Positions 21,978 through 32,816 of a DNA stretch of 64,000 bases are shown here, one piece after another. The stretch is taken from positions 10,797-74,796 of the forward strand of contig NMRA01000113.1 of assembly GCA_002633005.1 (NCBI GenBank). The letters are read 5' to 3'. Under the pieces are notes generated by a model. The model made no database searches. It worked only from the letters and a program-made list of their open reading frames with translations, and was not told where the DNA came from. Positions within the stretch are counted from its first letter, which is position 1. Every line of letters begins with the position of its first letter. The stretch comes from Phoronis australis (Eukaryota > Phoronida > Phoronidae). A program made the position numbers and the translations under genes.

Positions 21978-23843
21978 TTACTTATTGACGATTTTTGTTA
22001 TTGAGAAGTACGTTCTTCCATTAACGTGATGAAAGTGTTTCAATGCGTGCTTTCGATACCATTGTTCAAACACTGGGATAGTGGCTACATTATATTCTAT
22101 GTCGTTGGACATCTCAATTTTGTGTAGTTTCATCAGAACAGTTTTCTGCTTGGTCATCCGAGCAACACTGTCTGACATTAAAGCAATAATGAAGTTAAGC
22201 ATTAATACTACCATCACCATAATATACAAAAAGTGAAAAGACGCTACCGCCAAGCTATCTTTTGATTCATAGTGCAAATGAACCGTGTTGAGCATGACGT
22301 TAAAGGAAGCAATTACGCTTTGAAGAGGGTTCGAAAACAAAGGGTTTGTGTTACTGTTAATGATGGTGTACCATATCATAGCACAGGTGAGGAGCAAGAT
22401 ACCAAAAAGAATCAAGAACTTTGCCAAGATGGAGACCATATTTTGGAAGACAATGACGTAATAGCCTATAAATGGCAAGGGCTGAAGAAAGTAAAAGAAG
22501 GACCAAACAGCACAAAGCAAGGCAGTGAAGACTGCGAAATAGAAAAAAGGGGAACTGCAAAACTTGCTGATCAGTAACATAAAAAAGTTCGTGGTCGCCA
22601 TTACAAGATGAATCAAATCACATGATACATAAAATATTTTATCGACGACATAGCGTTTAGAAATTTGGCGTTTCATCACACTGTTGTACTGCCTCCACTG
22701 AGCACATGTTTTGCATGCAATGATGAGATAGCCCAGAAGTCGGGCAAACAGGGTGGCGTGCAAGAAGCAGAACAGCCAGACATTTGTACTTTGATAAAAA
22801 TATTTGTCAAATAATTCAATGAGGCACCCCCTCTCCAAAATTTGGGATTGGTTGCCTAGACCTTCCATCACAATCGATTTGTACGAAGTCATGCAGACAA
22901 ACACGTACATAAATGTATAGACCAGTCGCCATATCAACCAAGCGACAAAAAGTGGCAACGTGCACCTGAATTGCTTGTCCGCCCAGATTCTCAATAAGCT
23001 AAACGGCGATTTGTTAAGACTTGTGTTGTCGAGCTGAGAGTGTTCAGCGTACAAAAGTAAAGAAAGAGGTGATCTGTGACGTCGTTGAGGATGCATCCCA
23101 GAGTATTCTGTGATGTCATATCTGTAGTGAACCTCAAGACCTCGCTGTTCTGTGAGTCTATGGACTCCTTCTGTGTTAAATAAGGCTTCAAATATACTGT
23201 GACACCCAAGTCGGCAGGCCAGCTCTAACGGACGGAAATCTTGGCTATTGCCCTCGTGCAGCAGGTTTGTTAACACACTCATCGAGTTAGACGCTTTGTA
23301 GAAACTAGAGATGGATGAGTAAATGCTGACAAATGCGTCTTCAAATTCCGGATAAATGCTAGAGAACAAGACAAGCATATGAACTACGTTATTACCGTGT
23401 TCTTCCTTAATGCCCGTGATTGTGTTACCGTTTTCTGAAATCAGTAATGTTACCAAACTTTCATTCATACTCATCATTGCTAAAACTAATGGGTGGATTA
23501 GTCGTGACGGAAAGAGCTGAAGAACAGCGCTTTGGTCATAGATTTCCTGCACAAAAAATAATGAATTTTTGACAAGGGTTTTGTCTCCCCTAAATACTCC
23601 TTTCGTCAACAATTCCTTTTCTGTTTGCTTTGCCTGTTTCAACATCGACTCTGCTTCTGCCACGTTTCCATTAACGAGAATGAGGAACCACGCCTCGTAA
23701 TCGGACACGTCCATTGTTTTATTATCATTCAATACAACAATCTCCATTGCGCAATCTTCGTCGCTTTCTCCATTTCGTTCTCTTTCGGTTGTCAGTTCTT
23801 GAACATTGTAAACCGTGTTACCATCATTGAATACTCCAAACAT
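21978..23843 (-). CDS. TRPV-like cation channel, copy D (single exon, 621 aa)
   Basis: Complete intronless gene with its ATG complementary to 23,841-23,843 (MFGVFNDGNTVYN). Domain layout as in copy B: degenerate ankyrin repeats in about the first 260 residues, then six helices, ending LMLNFIIALMSDSVARM. It ends four residues earlier than B and E because GAA after ..NK is TAA here; the four lost codons and the old stop are still readable downstream. The S1-S2 loop differs from B/E (LERGCLIELFDKYFYQSTN). It is the duplicate of copy A and lies head to head with copy E, 2.7 kb apart. Function beyond TRP-type cation channel is not predictable from sequence. Confidence 0.9.
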   Translation of the reverse strand: MFGVFNDGNTVYNVQELTTERERNGESDEDCAMEIVVLNDNKTMDVSDYEAWFLILVNGNVAEAESMLKQAKQTEKELLTKGVFRGDKTLVKNSLFFVQEIYDQSAVLQLFPSRLIHPLVLAMMSMNESLVTLLISENGNTITGIKEEHGNNVVHMLVLFSSIYPEFEDAFVSIYSSISSFYKASNSMSVLTNLLHEGNSQDFRPLELACRLGCHSIFEALFNTEGVHRLTEQRGLEVHYRYDITEYSGMHPQRRHRSPLSLLLYAEHSQLDNTSLNKSPFSLLRIWADKQFRCTLPLFVAWLIWRLVYTFMYVFVCMTSYKSIVMEGLGNQSQILERGCLIELFDKYFYQSTNVWLFCFLHATLFARLLGYLIIACKTCAQWRQYNSVMKRQISKRYVVDKIFYVSCDLIHLVMATTNFFMLLISKFCSSPFFYFAVFTALLCAVWSFFYFLQPLPFIGYYVIVFQNMVSILAKFLILFGILLLTCAMIWYTIINSNTNPLFSNPLQSVIASFNVMLNTVHLHYESKDSLAVASFHFLYIMVMVVLMLNFIIALMSDSVARMTKQKTVLMKLHKIEMSNDIEYNVATIPVFEQWYRKHALKHFHHVNGRTYFSITKIVNK

Positions 23844-26516
23844 TTTTCTTCTCTGTGCAAGTCGTACAACAGTTGTCTTCCTAAGCTGTGGCCACTCTTG
23901 CCGAAAGGATAGAATGTTTAATTTTTAAAGTCATAGCAGCTTATTTTTATGCTGCCTACGCCTTTGTTTTATGTCACACTGTTGATGACACCGTCAATCA
24001 ATAATGGACATTCACTTCAGCCGTTACCCAGAGCTATCAGTTACGTTTGTCCTGAGATGCTTGTTTGTTTAACTAATGGATTATAACTCGCTACTCTTTT
24101 GCAAAATACCGATTTAATGTTCATGTGCTAAAACATCATTTTTAGGCTCCTCTGGGACGACCGAGGCAAACAATTCTGGAGGTAGTTTGAAGTATTTTTA
24201 GAGAGTCAGCGAAGTCTGCAAGGCAGGCTAACGCTTGATGCCAGAAAATCCACAATTGTCGGAAATGAATGTTGTGCACTTTGAATCATATGATCCATTC
24301 CTTAACAAACTGAGAACGTGTTTTGATTGTGTAGGACTTTTTATCTCAGTTTTGGATGACATCTCTAAAACGGGGTTCCGTATCGTTTAACCTTAAGCAA
24401 AACGTTTCGGGGGCAAATTTGAGCTGGGTGCTCTTTCAAAAGGAAATACGAGGAAGTTATCTTACCACCGTGACACCCAAAAAGCTTTTATGTCAATTAG
24501 AATGATTAAACCAGTTGCTTATCCCGTAAAGTGGCTAGATACCTATACACCTGCCTTCTATCACAAACAAAACTTTTGATTGATTTCACATACTGTTATG
24601 AATTTGGTTTCATAGCGTAACTTCATCAGATGACTCCAGGAGTTGACATTTTGTTATTGCTTGGTACCTATGGAACGCCAACGTGTACTTTTGAGAACGT
24701 ATGCATTGCACTCGTTCACGCGAGCATAATGCACTCGTAAATCCGGAGGTCGCTGATAGTACACGCTCATGGATATTTCTTTCTCTAACCAGCACACGCT
24801 TACCACCTGCCACAGCGCCACCTACATGGTAATGTACCTTTAATCACACTGCATATGAAAAAGCGTAGCAAACGCTTTGATCTAACTGGTGAAGTTATGA
24901 TCGGCATCACACTAGAATTCCAATCGACTTTTAAGTTAAAAGTTTACCAGGTAAATGTAAGGTAACTATAGGCCTAGCTCGTGTCTATAACGCTGGTATC
25001 CCAGTTATGAATCTTCTGCAGGTACCAGAGTAGTGATAAGAAAACGAAGTGAAACAGAATTCCGATTTGACGCGTACACTATCACAGCAGTGATTGCAAT
25101 GGTATGAATGAGTGCAAAGAACACATTCTCAAAAAAATCACGTTAGATTGCTATGAAATCCGCCACTGTACCGGCTGAAATCTGAGCTTGATCAGCAACT
25201 TCCGGATTCACGTGGATAGCTTTAACGATGGGTATGCAGGGAAATGCATTCGTACGAACGCCTGCAATGCACGGATTCTCAAAAGAACGCGTTGACATCA
25301 CCTAAAGGTCAGGCCCTATAAGTGTTGACTTGTCACGGCGAATCATTTCATGCGCCGAGTATATGGTCAGTAGGCCTACTTTGCAGACCCAGACACCGTT
25401 TATCATGTGAATGAGGGACTGGTTAAGGGCGAAGGCAACCTTTTTTCATGTCATTTTTAGCAAAAATAAATAATCCCAGACATATTTTTCAGTCAATTAA
25501 AGCTTTTTGTAATTTAAACAATTACTCGTCTGCTGCTCCGGAAGTGACGTTTTGGCAGGCAAGAATTTCGCGCCAGTTTCTCCTCATAGACCGACTGTGA
25601 GAGCTGCCGAGTCAGTCATCGCTCTACATCGATTGTGATAAGTTCGGTCGTCGTTTGCTTTTTTTACGAGTCAGTCAACATGCCACACTTTTGCTGCGTG
25701 CCGGGATGTACTCACTATCGTCTCACGGACAGATGAACATCTGTCCCACTTGCCCCGGCGAGTGTCCCGCGACTTTATAGCATTTTGAAATTAATTGACA
25801 GAAACCGTGAGTGAGAATAAAGCCTGCAGCATATCAATTATTTTTATTTAATGGATTAAGACTCCCTTTGCAATCTGTGCGCGTGCACATTTATTATCAA
25901 ACCTCTAGAGAGTAATTAAGCTCATTAACAATGTTTTCTACAAGAGACACGACAAATACATCTCCCGCATTCTACTGATAAAATCAGAGTAGCTCAGTTT
26001 CGTTCCTGGAGCAGAAAAGCCCATGCTAACAGAAATCGAACCAAAGAGCCACTGCAATACTCTCGATCTGGGTTCGTTGTTGAACGTAAAAGCGAGGGAT
26101 CGATTGGGAGAAAGATTACAATGGAGGGCGGACGAACGGGCAGAGGTGACGGCAATGCGCTACCACGTGGGCGCGTAGCAACATTGAAATCAACCTTTCG
26201 TTCTGTCACGGTCTTCCCAGATGAGCCTAAAAATCGATGTTTAAGCACTACAACATTTGACTGGTATTTAGTCAAGGAGTAGCGAGATATAATCCATTAG
26301 TTAAACAAACAAGCATCCAATGACATGAATTCTGAAGTGAAACGTAATGAAAGTTATCTGGGTAACTGCAAAAAACACCTTTATCATTAGATTGTAACAT
26401 AGAATCAAACAAAGGCGTACGCAGCACAAACAGAAGTAAAACACTCTCTCAATCCTGACAGCCAGGGCAGCCACAGCTTAGGAAGACAACTGTTGTACGA
26501 CCGCAAAGAAGAGAAA
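23844..26516. promoter_or_regulatory. Shared upstream region between head-to-head channel genes D and E
   Basis: Duplicate of the A/B upstream interval, about 600 bp shorter because of a deletion inside the THAP element. High similarity across the whole interval means regulatory elements were duplicated with the genes. Specific sites were not identified. Confidence 0.4.
25421..25773. mobile_element. THAP fold-back remnant lacking its right arm
   Basis: Left arm and THAP start (ATG at 25,680; MPHFCCVPGCTHYR) match 3090-3430. The sequence then jumps at cgcgac to tttatagcattttgaaatta, which in unit 1 lies near 4050. It retains about 24 bp (gtcgtcgtttgc plus a T-rich tract) that the unit 1 left arm lost but the unit 1 right arm still has, so that segment is ancestral. 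Confidence 0.7.
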
Positions 26517-28394
26517 ATGTTTGGATTATTCAATGATGGTAACAAAATTTACAATGTCCAAGAAATGACAACCGGAAGAGAACCAAATGGAGAAAGCGAC
26601 GAAAATTCCCCAATGGAGATAGTTGTATTGAATGATAATAAAACAATGGACGTGTCCGATTACGAGGCGTGGTTCTTCATTCTCGTTAATGGAAACGTGG
26701 CAGAAGCAGAGTCGATGTTGAAACAGGCAAATCAAACAGAGAAAGAGCTGTTGACGAAAGGAGTATTTAGAGGAGACAAAACCCTTGTCAAAAATTCATT
26801 ATTTTTTGTGCAGGAAATCTATGACCAAAGCGCTGTTCTTCAGCTCTTTCCGTCACGATTAATCCACCCATTAGTCTTAGCAATGATGAGTATGAACGAA
26901 AATTTGGTAACATTACTGATTTCAGAAAACGGCAACACAATCACGGACATTAAGGAAGAACACGGCAATAATATAGTTCACATGCTTGTCTTGTTCTCTA
27001 GCATTTATCCGAAATTTGAAGACTCATTTGTCAGCATTTACTCATCCATCTCTAGCTTCTACAAAGCGTCTAATTCGATGAGTGTGTTAACAAACCTCCT
27101 GCACGAGGGCAATAGCCAAGATTTCCGTCCGTTAGAACTGGCCTGCCGATTTGGGTGTCACAGTATATTTGAAGCCTTATTTAACACAGAAGGGGTCCAT
27201 AGACTCACAGAACAGCGAGGTCTTGAGATTCACTACAGATATGACATCACAGAATACTCTGGGATGCATCCTCAACGACGTCACAGATCACCTCTTTCTC
27301 TACTTTTGTACGCTGAGCACGATCAGCTCGACAACTCAAGCCTTAACAAATCGCCGTTTAACTTATTGAGAATCTGGGCGGACAAGCAATTCAGGTGCAC
27401 GTTACCACTTTTTGTCATTTGGTGGATATGGCGACTGGTCTATACCTTTATGTACGTGTTTGTCTGCATGACTTCGTACAAATCGATTGTGATGGAAGGT
27501 CTAGGCAACCAGTCCCAAATTTCGGAGACGGGGTGCCTCATTGAATTGTTTGCCAGGCATTCTCATCAAAGTAAAAATATCTGGCTGTTTAGCTTCTTGC
27601 ACGCCACACTGTTTGCCCGACTTCTGGGCTATCTCGTCACTGCATGCAGAACATGTGCTCAGTGGAGGCACTACAACGGTGTGATGAAAAGTCAAATTTC
27701 TAAGCGCTATGTTGTTGACAAAGTAGTTTTTGTAGTATGTGATTTGATTCACCTTGCCATGGCAACCACGAACTATTTTATGTTACTGATCGCCAAGTAC
27801 TGCAGCTCATCTTTTCTCTATTTCGCAATCTTCACTGCCCTGCTTTGTGCTGTTTGGTCCTTCCTTTACTTTCTTCAGCCCTTGCCATTTATAGGCTATT
27901 ACGTCATTGTCTTCCAAAACATGGTCTCCATCTTGGCAAAGTTCTTGATTCTTTTTGCCATCTTACTCTTTACTTGTGGTATGATATGGTACACCATCAT
28001 TAACAGTAACACTAACCCTTTGTTTTCGGACCCTTTTCAAAGCGTAATTGCTTCCTTTAACGTCATGCTGAACACGGTTCATCTGAATTATGGACCAAAA
28101 GATAGCTTGGCGGTAGCGTCTTTTCACTTTTTGTATATTATGGTGATGGTAGTATTAATGCTTAACTTCATAATTGCTTTAATGTCAGACAGTGTTGCTC
28201 GGATGACCAAGCAGAAAACTGTTCTGATGAAACTACACAAAATTGAGATGTCCAACGACATAGAATATAATGTAGCCACTATCCCAGTGTTTGAACAATG
28301 GTATCGAAAGTACGTATTGAAACACTTTCATCAGGTTAATGGAAGAACGTACTTCTCAATAACAAAAATCATCAATAAGGAAACTTGTTACTAA
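26517..28394 (+). CDS. TRPV-like cation channel, copy E (single exon, 625 aa)
   Basis: Complete intronless gene. The ATG at 26,517 is equivalent to that of copy B; the eight in-frame codons before it lack an ATG. Same domain order as B: ankyrin-type region, six helices, pore segment QSVIASFNVMLNTVHLNYG, S6 LMLNFIIALMSDSVARM, and C-terminus INKETCY. The N-terminus (GNKIYNVQEMTTGREPN, SDENSPMEI) differs from A, B and D, which resemble each other there although B is E's positional duplicate. This suggests conversion of B by A. No frame damage, so it is probably functional. Confidence 0.9.
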   Translation: MFGLFNDGNKIYNVQEMTTGREPNGESDENSPMEIVVLNDNKTMDVSDYEAWFFILVNGNVAEAESMLKQANQTEKELLTKGVFRGDKTLVKNSLFFVQEIYDQSAVLQLFPSRLIHPLVLAMMSMNENLVTLLISENGNTITDIKEEHGNNIVHMLVLFSSIYPKFEDSFVSIYSSISSFYKASNSMSVLTNLLHEGNSQDFRPLELACRFGCHSIFEALFNTEGVHRLTEQRGLEIHYRYDITEYSGMHPQRRHRSPLSLLLYAEHDQLDNSSLNKSPFNLLRIWADKQFRCTLPLFVIWWIWRLVYTFMYVFVCMTSYKSIVMEGLGNQSQISETGCLIELFARHSHQSKNIWLFSFLHATLFARLLGYLVTACRTCAQWRHYNGVMKSQISKRYVVDKVVFVVCDLIHLAMATTNYFMLLIAKYCSSSFLYFAIFTALLCAVWSFLYFLQPLPFIGYYVIVFQNMVSILAKFLILFAILLFTCGMIWYTIINSNTNPLFSDPFQSVIASFNVMLNTVHLNYGPKDSLAVASFHFLYIMVMVVLMLNFIIALMSDSVARMTKQKTVLMKLHKIEMSNDIEYNVATIPVFEQWYRKYVLKHFHQVNGRTYFSITKIINKETCY

Positions 28395-28604
28395 GTGTAT
28401 ACGGCGAATGCATGATATGAGTACGAACAATTCTTAAGGGCCATTTCCCTCAACCCAGCGATTGCGTTCTGTATTAGCCACTCTGTCTAGTCTAATTTGA
28501 TATTTCCCAATCATCAAACTTTGGTATTAGTTACCTGCAATTTCCGAAGCCAGCGACTGTGTTCTGTCTTGTCTTTTTATTTCCCAATCATCACACTTTT
28601 GTAT

Positions 28605-29603
28605 TCACCTGAATCTGAGCGTCACATTTTTTAAGGTTGTGCCAGATTACCCATTACCCTTTGTTTTGAAATGGCATGGAACGCGAAAGCTCCTCAAAAA
28701 TATCGTTTAAACAATTTATAACAAAAGTATCATCTCGCAACGTCTGCTACAAAGTTATTCACTTTCCCTGTGAAGGAATTTCCAGAAAAAAAATCACAAA
28801 GTTCACGATTTTTGAAATACGCGCGAAGGAAAAACTCTATAGTCACTACAGAGTTTATAATCTCCATCCTACTAAGATAAATGTACATATGTCACACAGT
28901 AAACAAGCAGCTGACGAACAAAATGAATATTAACGGCAAGTTATCTTGTGATAACACTCCAATCTGAGGTCGATAACACAGTATGAGGCATGCCAGTTAA
29001 GCAAGCAATTTTTAAAAAATAATTTCAGGTGATCCATAGAATATATTTCAGCACTACCATACATTTTGCAACTACTTTTAACCAATTAGGAGTTATATCA
29101 ATTGCCTTTTAATCGTACTGGCTCATGTTTGATGTCAGTATTGTTTTGCTTACGTCAAAGGCCAAAGGTCACATGTTCCATATAAGGGAAATGGCTATAT
29201 CTTGGTGTACGTGGTTTGCTTTGTGAGAACAAAATCGACAAAGTGGCGTGCAGTTAATTTGAAACTAAAGAAAAATGGTTTGACATCAACAAAAATTCAA
29301 AATCTTTATGATCAAACCGTTGAATTCTGTTTCAGTGGCAGAAAACCAATCTAAAATGCAATTTAGTCTATTTTTCGCGTTTCAGGCCTCTTTAAAGGAA
29401 CATCATGTTGCCGAAAAACGCATTTTGGCATTTTCGTGGATGGATAGACTGCACGAAGACATTAGCTTTGACCAGAGCTATAAAACAAAAAGATCCATTG
29501 TATTTTTAGTTTTTTATTGCAAATCGCAAATTTTGACAGATTGTTAAAGCCAAAGCCGATGTCTCTTAAACAAATAAGCTTAAAATACTTCTTTTAATTT
29601 TCC
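28605..29603. other. About 1 kb present only in unit 2
   Basis: Unit 1 goes from the cagcgactgtgttc block directly to aattcattaagctaatatca; unit 2 has roughly 960 extra bases between them. No terminal inverted repeats, poly(A) tail or coding domain were recognised, so deletion from unit 1 is as likely as insertion into unit 2. Confidence 0.7.
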
Positions 29604-32415
29604 AATTCATTAAGCTAATATCAACAATGCTAATGAACAACTTGCTAACCTTTGTAAATATGTTTTCTCAGCTTTTCAACTTCGTGAGAACTTGTCACGC
29701 GCTTTTAAAATTTATGTAAATGCTGTTTTGTGCGATGGGCCTTTGGTCATCCTTAGAGAAATAAAACTGATTGATTCATACTTTGCTAGGAACTGCGTGG
29801 TATTTGGATCAGCGGCACAACGTTTGACTACTACTTCCGATGGGCACGGACACTGATAGTGCCCGTCTGTGTTTCACAAGGAAAGGCATTACTGTCTGGT
29901 TTCACACAGAACAAACATATGACGAGATTTCGCGCAGTTATACAGCCCGTTATGTCCAAAGTATTCTGAAAGCATAGCCGCGTTTACACTGCCTATTGAA
30001 CCTGTCGATTGTACAGGTCAGTAGCCAGCCCTGCGCGGGGTATAGCTCCAATTTCTAATACGGCGGACCTTTTGATGATATTTCGCAAACGTCGACATTA
30101 GATTTTTCGGTAGCGCCCTTAGGCAGCTAAACTCCGCTGAAGGGGAATCCGTGTAGGCCTACACGACAATGACTCTCGGCTCTATATTTCTGAGAGAAGA
30201 TCAAGGGAATTCGTAATCCCAAAAATGAGTATACCTTATGACAGTTACTCGTAAAAGACGGCCCCGAAACGCCGTAAAATGTAACCATTTCGTAAAATGT
30301 AACAACTATTTTACGTCATCGTTACATTTTACGTTGCTGGGCCTCTCCTAAAATGTAACAAGTTGTTTGCCACACAGAGGAAACCGGTTTACGCACTTAA
30401 TGTTTTTTTTTCTCGAAGTGCTTGAATGAAATTCTGTCAAATGTGTCAGCTCGAACTTATAGATGTGTCCCTATGTGCTTTCCATTTTTTGTTTTCATTT
30501 ATTTTTTTAACATGAATAGTTTCTTAGTATCGTCAAAGATGTACCCCGTGCAGTTCAACTCCAGACGAAAGGAGTTTTCAGGATCGGATAACAAGTTATT
30601 GTTAAAGTGTTCTTGCAATCTTTTTTTGGCGCTTACAGGTCATAAACCAATCCGGCATTGGTAAAGCACAGCAGAAAAATGACATCATATTTTGGCTATT
30701 ATTTATCGTGTTTTTTCGCAAAGAATTCAATTTTGGAAGCCAATTTGATAGAAAAATCAACCGTTTTAGTCTTATTAGTTATATCACGAACAATACCTTG
30801 CTTTCCGATAGTACAGAGTTAATCCATTTTTGAATTTTTGAAGTTGGAGCAAATCTAAACAAGATTTTAAATCTCATCCTCCTCGTTTCCAAAACGTAGG
30901 CCTACTCTACATCCCCAGCGATCAAGACGTTCCTCACAATATCGATAAGGTTGAACCTAGGAACTAACCTTTTTTAAAATCCTTTTGAAACAACACTCGC
31001 AGTCCACTATGGGAAGCCCGGTGAAAACATTGAACCATTAATGAGATGATTTTGGCATATAAAAGCATGCAATAGACCTCATCATCAGTTGAATATGTGC
31101 CCGAGAATATACGTCAGAAAAATTCAGCCCACAGTGAAATAAATTTATCATTTCTAACAAATCCCAATACTTTTCTCTACTAGTATCTGGTGTGAATTAG
31201 GCTAACAATCAAATATGTGGAAGATAAATGAGTGATAGCACATTAATGACTTTGGAAAAAGTGTAGTCGCCGACAACCCAACACGGCGTGTATTCCTATT
31301 CCCAACACCATAGGTCACTAACAAAATTTAACGTTGTTTTATATCGCGAAGACAGCTTTTCTTCATCGTCAAACACTGTGCCATGGAATAGCTTACTAGC
31401 CTATCTAAGCGTGTCGTCGAACTGTTGGGGTGCACGATGGCTTTACAGTGGTGGTCTCTTGGTGTTTGAAACGATGAAGGCCAGTTAACGTAAGTGGGTT
31501 TGTGAATGGTATCAAAGATTTGAAATTCCTGATCTACTGCTGCTCCTCAGGGATTTTTTTGACTGAGTGGCTCCGTAGCAATAACAGAACGAAATATCAC
31601 CGGAAATACGTCGAAATTATTCTGTTGTTGTACGTATACATATTTGCTTTTGTGCTTTTGGGACTTCGCAACAGTAACCATGGTGGGTGTGGCCTAACTG
31701 CCTCTGTCCGATTTATTAGTATCGCCTAGAGTCTTCTTTCAGTGTAAATATTCATCCCAGAGAGACAGAGCCCACCGAGAAGCCACCATTAATATGAAAC
31801 GTCTTTTTTAAAATCACAAAAACATGAAAAAGAGCCGAGTGGTTCATGCTGTTCTTTAGCTAATGCATAATCTGCCCTGCTTGCTGAACCGTTGTGTTGA
31901 TCTGAACAAAAAAGGACACTGTTGCTATCACTACACGAATTCGCCATTATTCTTGAAAGCGAGGTGTTGTGTCTAATGGTTCTTTTTCAACACGCTCGCT
32001 TTCACATTAAAATTGATGCTAAAACGAAGCATTGCCTCTTAAACAACAATAATTTTTGCAGCGCTACCAAAGCGTGCTAGTGAATTATAACATTTCATAT
32101 ACCGTATAATTATGCGCGTAAATTGGCGCATACGCCTATTTGCAAACCAGATATGAGACACATTCTTTATTTTTTGAAAACATGCCTGGCTATTTGACTC
32201 CAGGAATGTAGCGAAGAATCTTACGACTGATATAGACTCGGAAAATACGCTGTAGACGTAATGTACAAACACTGCAACTTTTAAAATTTTAAACAATTTT
32301 TTTTTAGTTTCAAACTGTCTGTATGCACTTTTACTGGGGAGTTTAATGTCGTGGTTTAAGCTAACCAAACATTTTAGTTAATTTTCTTCCAACCATAAAA
32401 CACTAATCAGGTCTG

Positions 32416-32816
32416 GGCCCGGTCTCTAATCTTTGTACTCGAAACGAACTCGAAACTGTTTTTGGCAATTTCTCTTCTCCTTTTGTGCGAACTTAAGATA
32501 ATTGGTTATCAGACTGTGCTTGAATACATTATAGTTTATGTATAGGAGTTTCTAGTTCAAGTTTGCCCTTGAAGATCCTTATATTCGTGCTACAAACTCG
32601 AGTAAAAACTCGAAATTTCGAGTTCAAACTCGAACTTATTGCTTTAATATTGGGTTTACAAACTGTGAACTAAGGGCAATAAATTATCTACGTAAGTTAT
32701 TGTGTACTCGAGCATAGAATAATAGACACTTATCTTGATTTCGCCCAAAAGTAGAGTAGAAAATGCCAAACCTAATTTCGAGTTCCGTTTCGAGTAAAAA
32801 GATTGGAGACCGGGCC
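32416..32816. mobile_element. 401-bp MITE, 3-bp target duplication (CTG), unit 2 only
   Basis: Terminal inverted repeats of about 42 bp start ggcccggtctctaatctttg at the left and, as complement, ggcccggtctccaatctttt at the right. The flanks read ctg before 32,416 and ctg at 32,817-32,819. Unit 1 at the same place reads caggtctggtttcc with a single ctg: a clean empty site. The interior is full of actcgaaa motifs in both orientations. It inserted after the segmental duplication. A 3-bp duplication is compatible with PIF/Harbinger-type mobilisation, though CTG is not the usual TWA. Confidence 0.85.
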
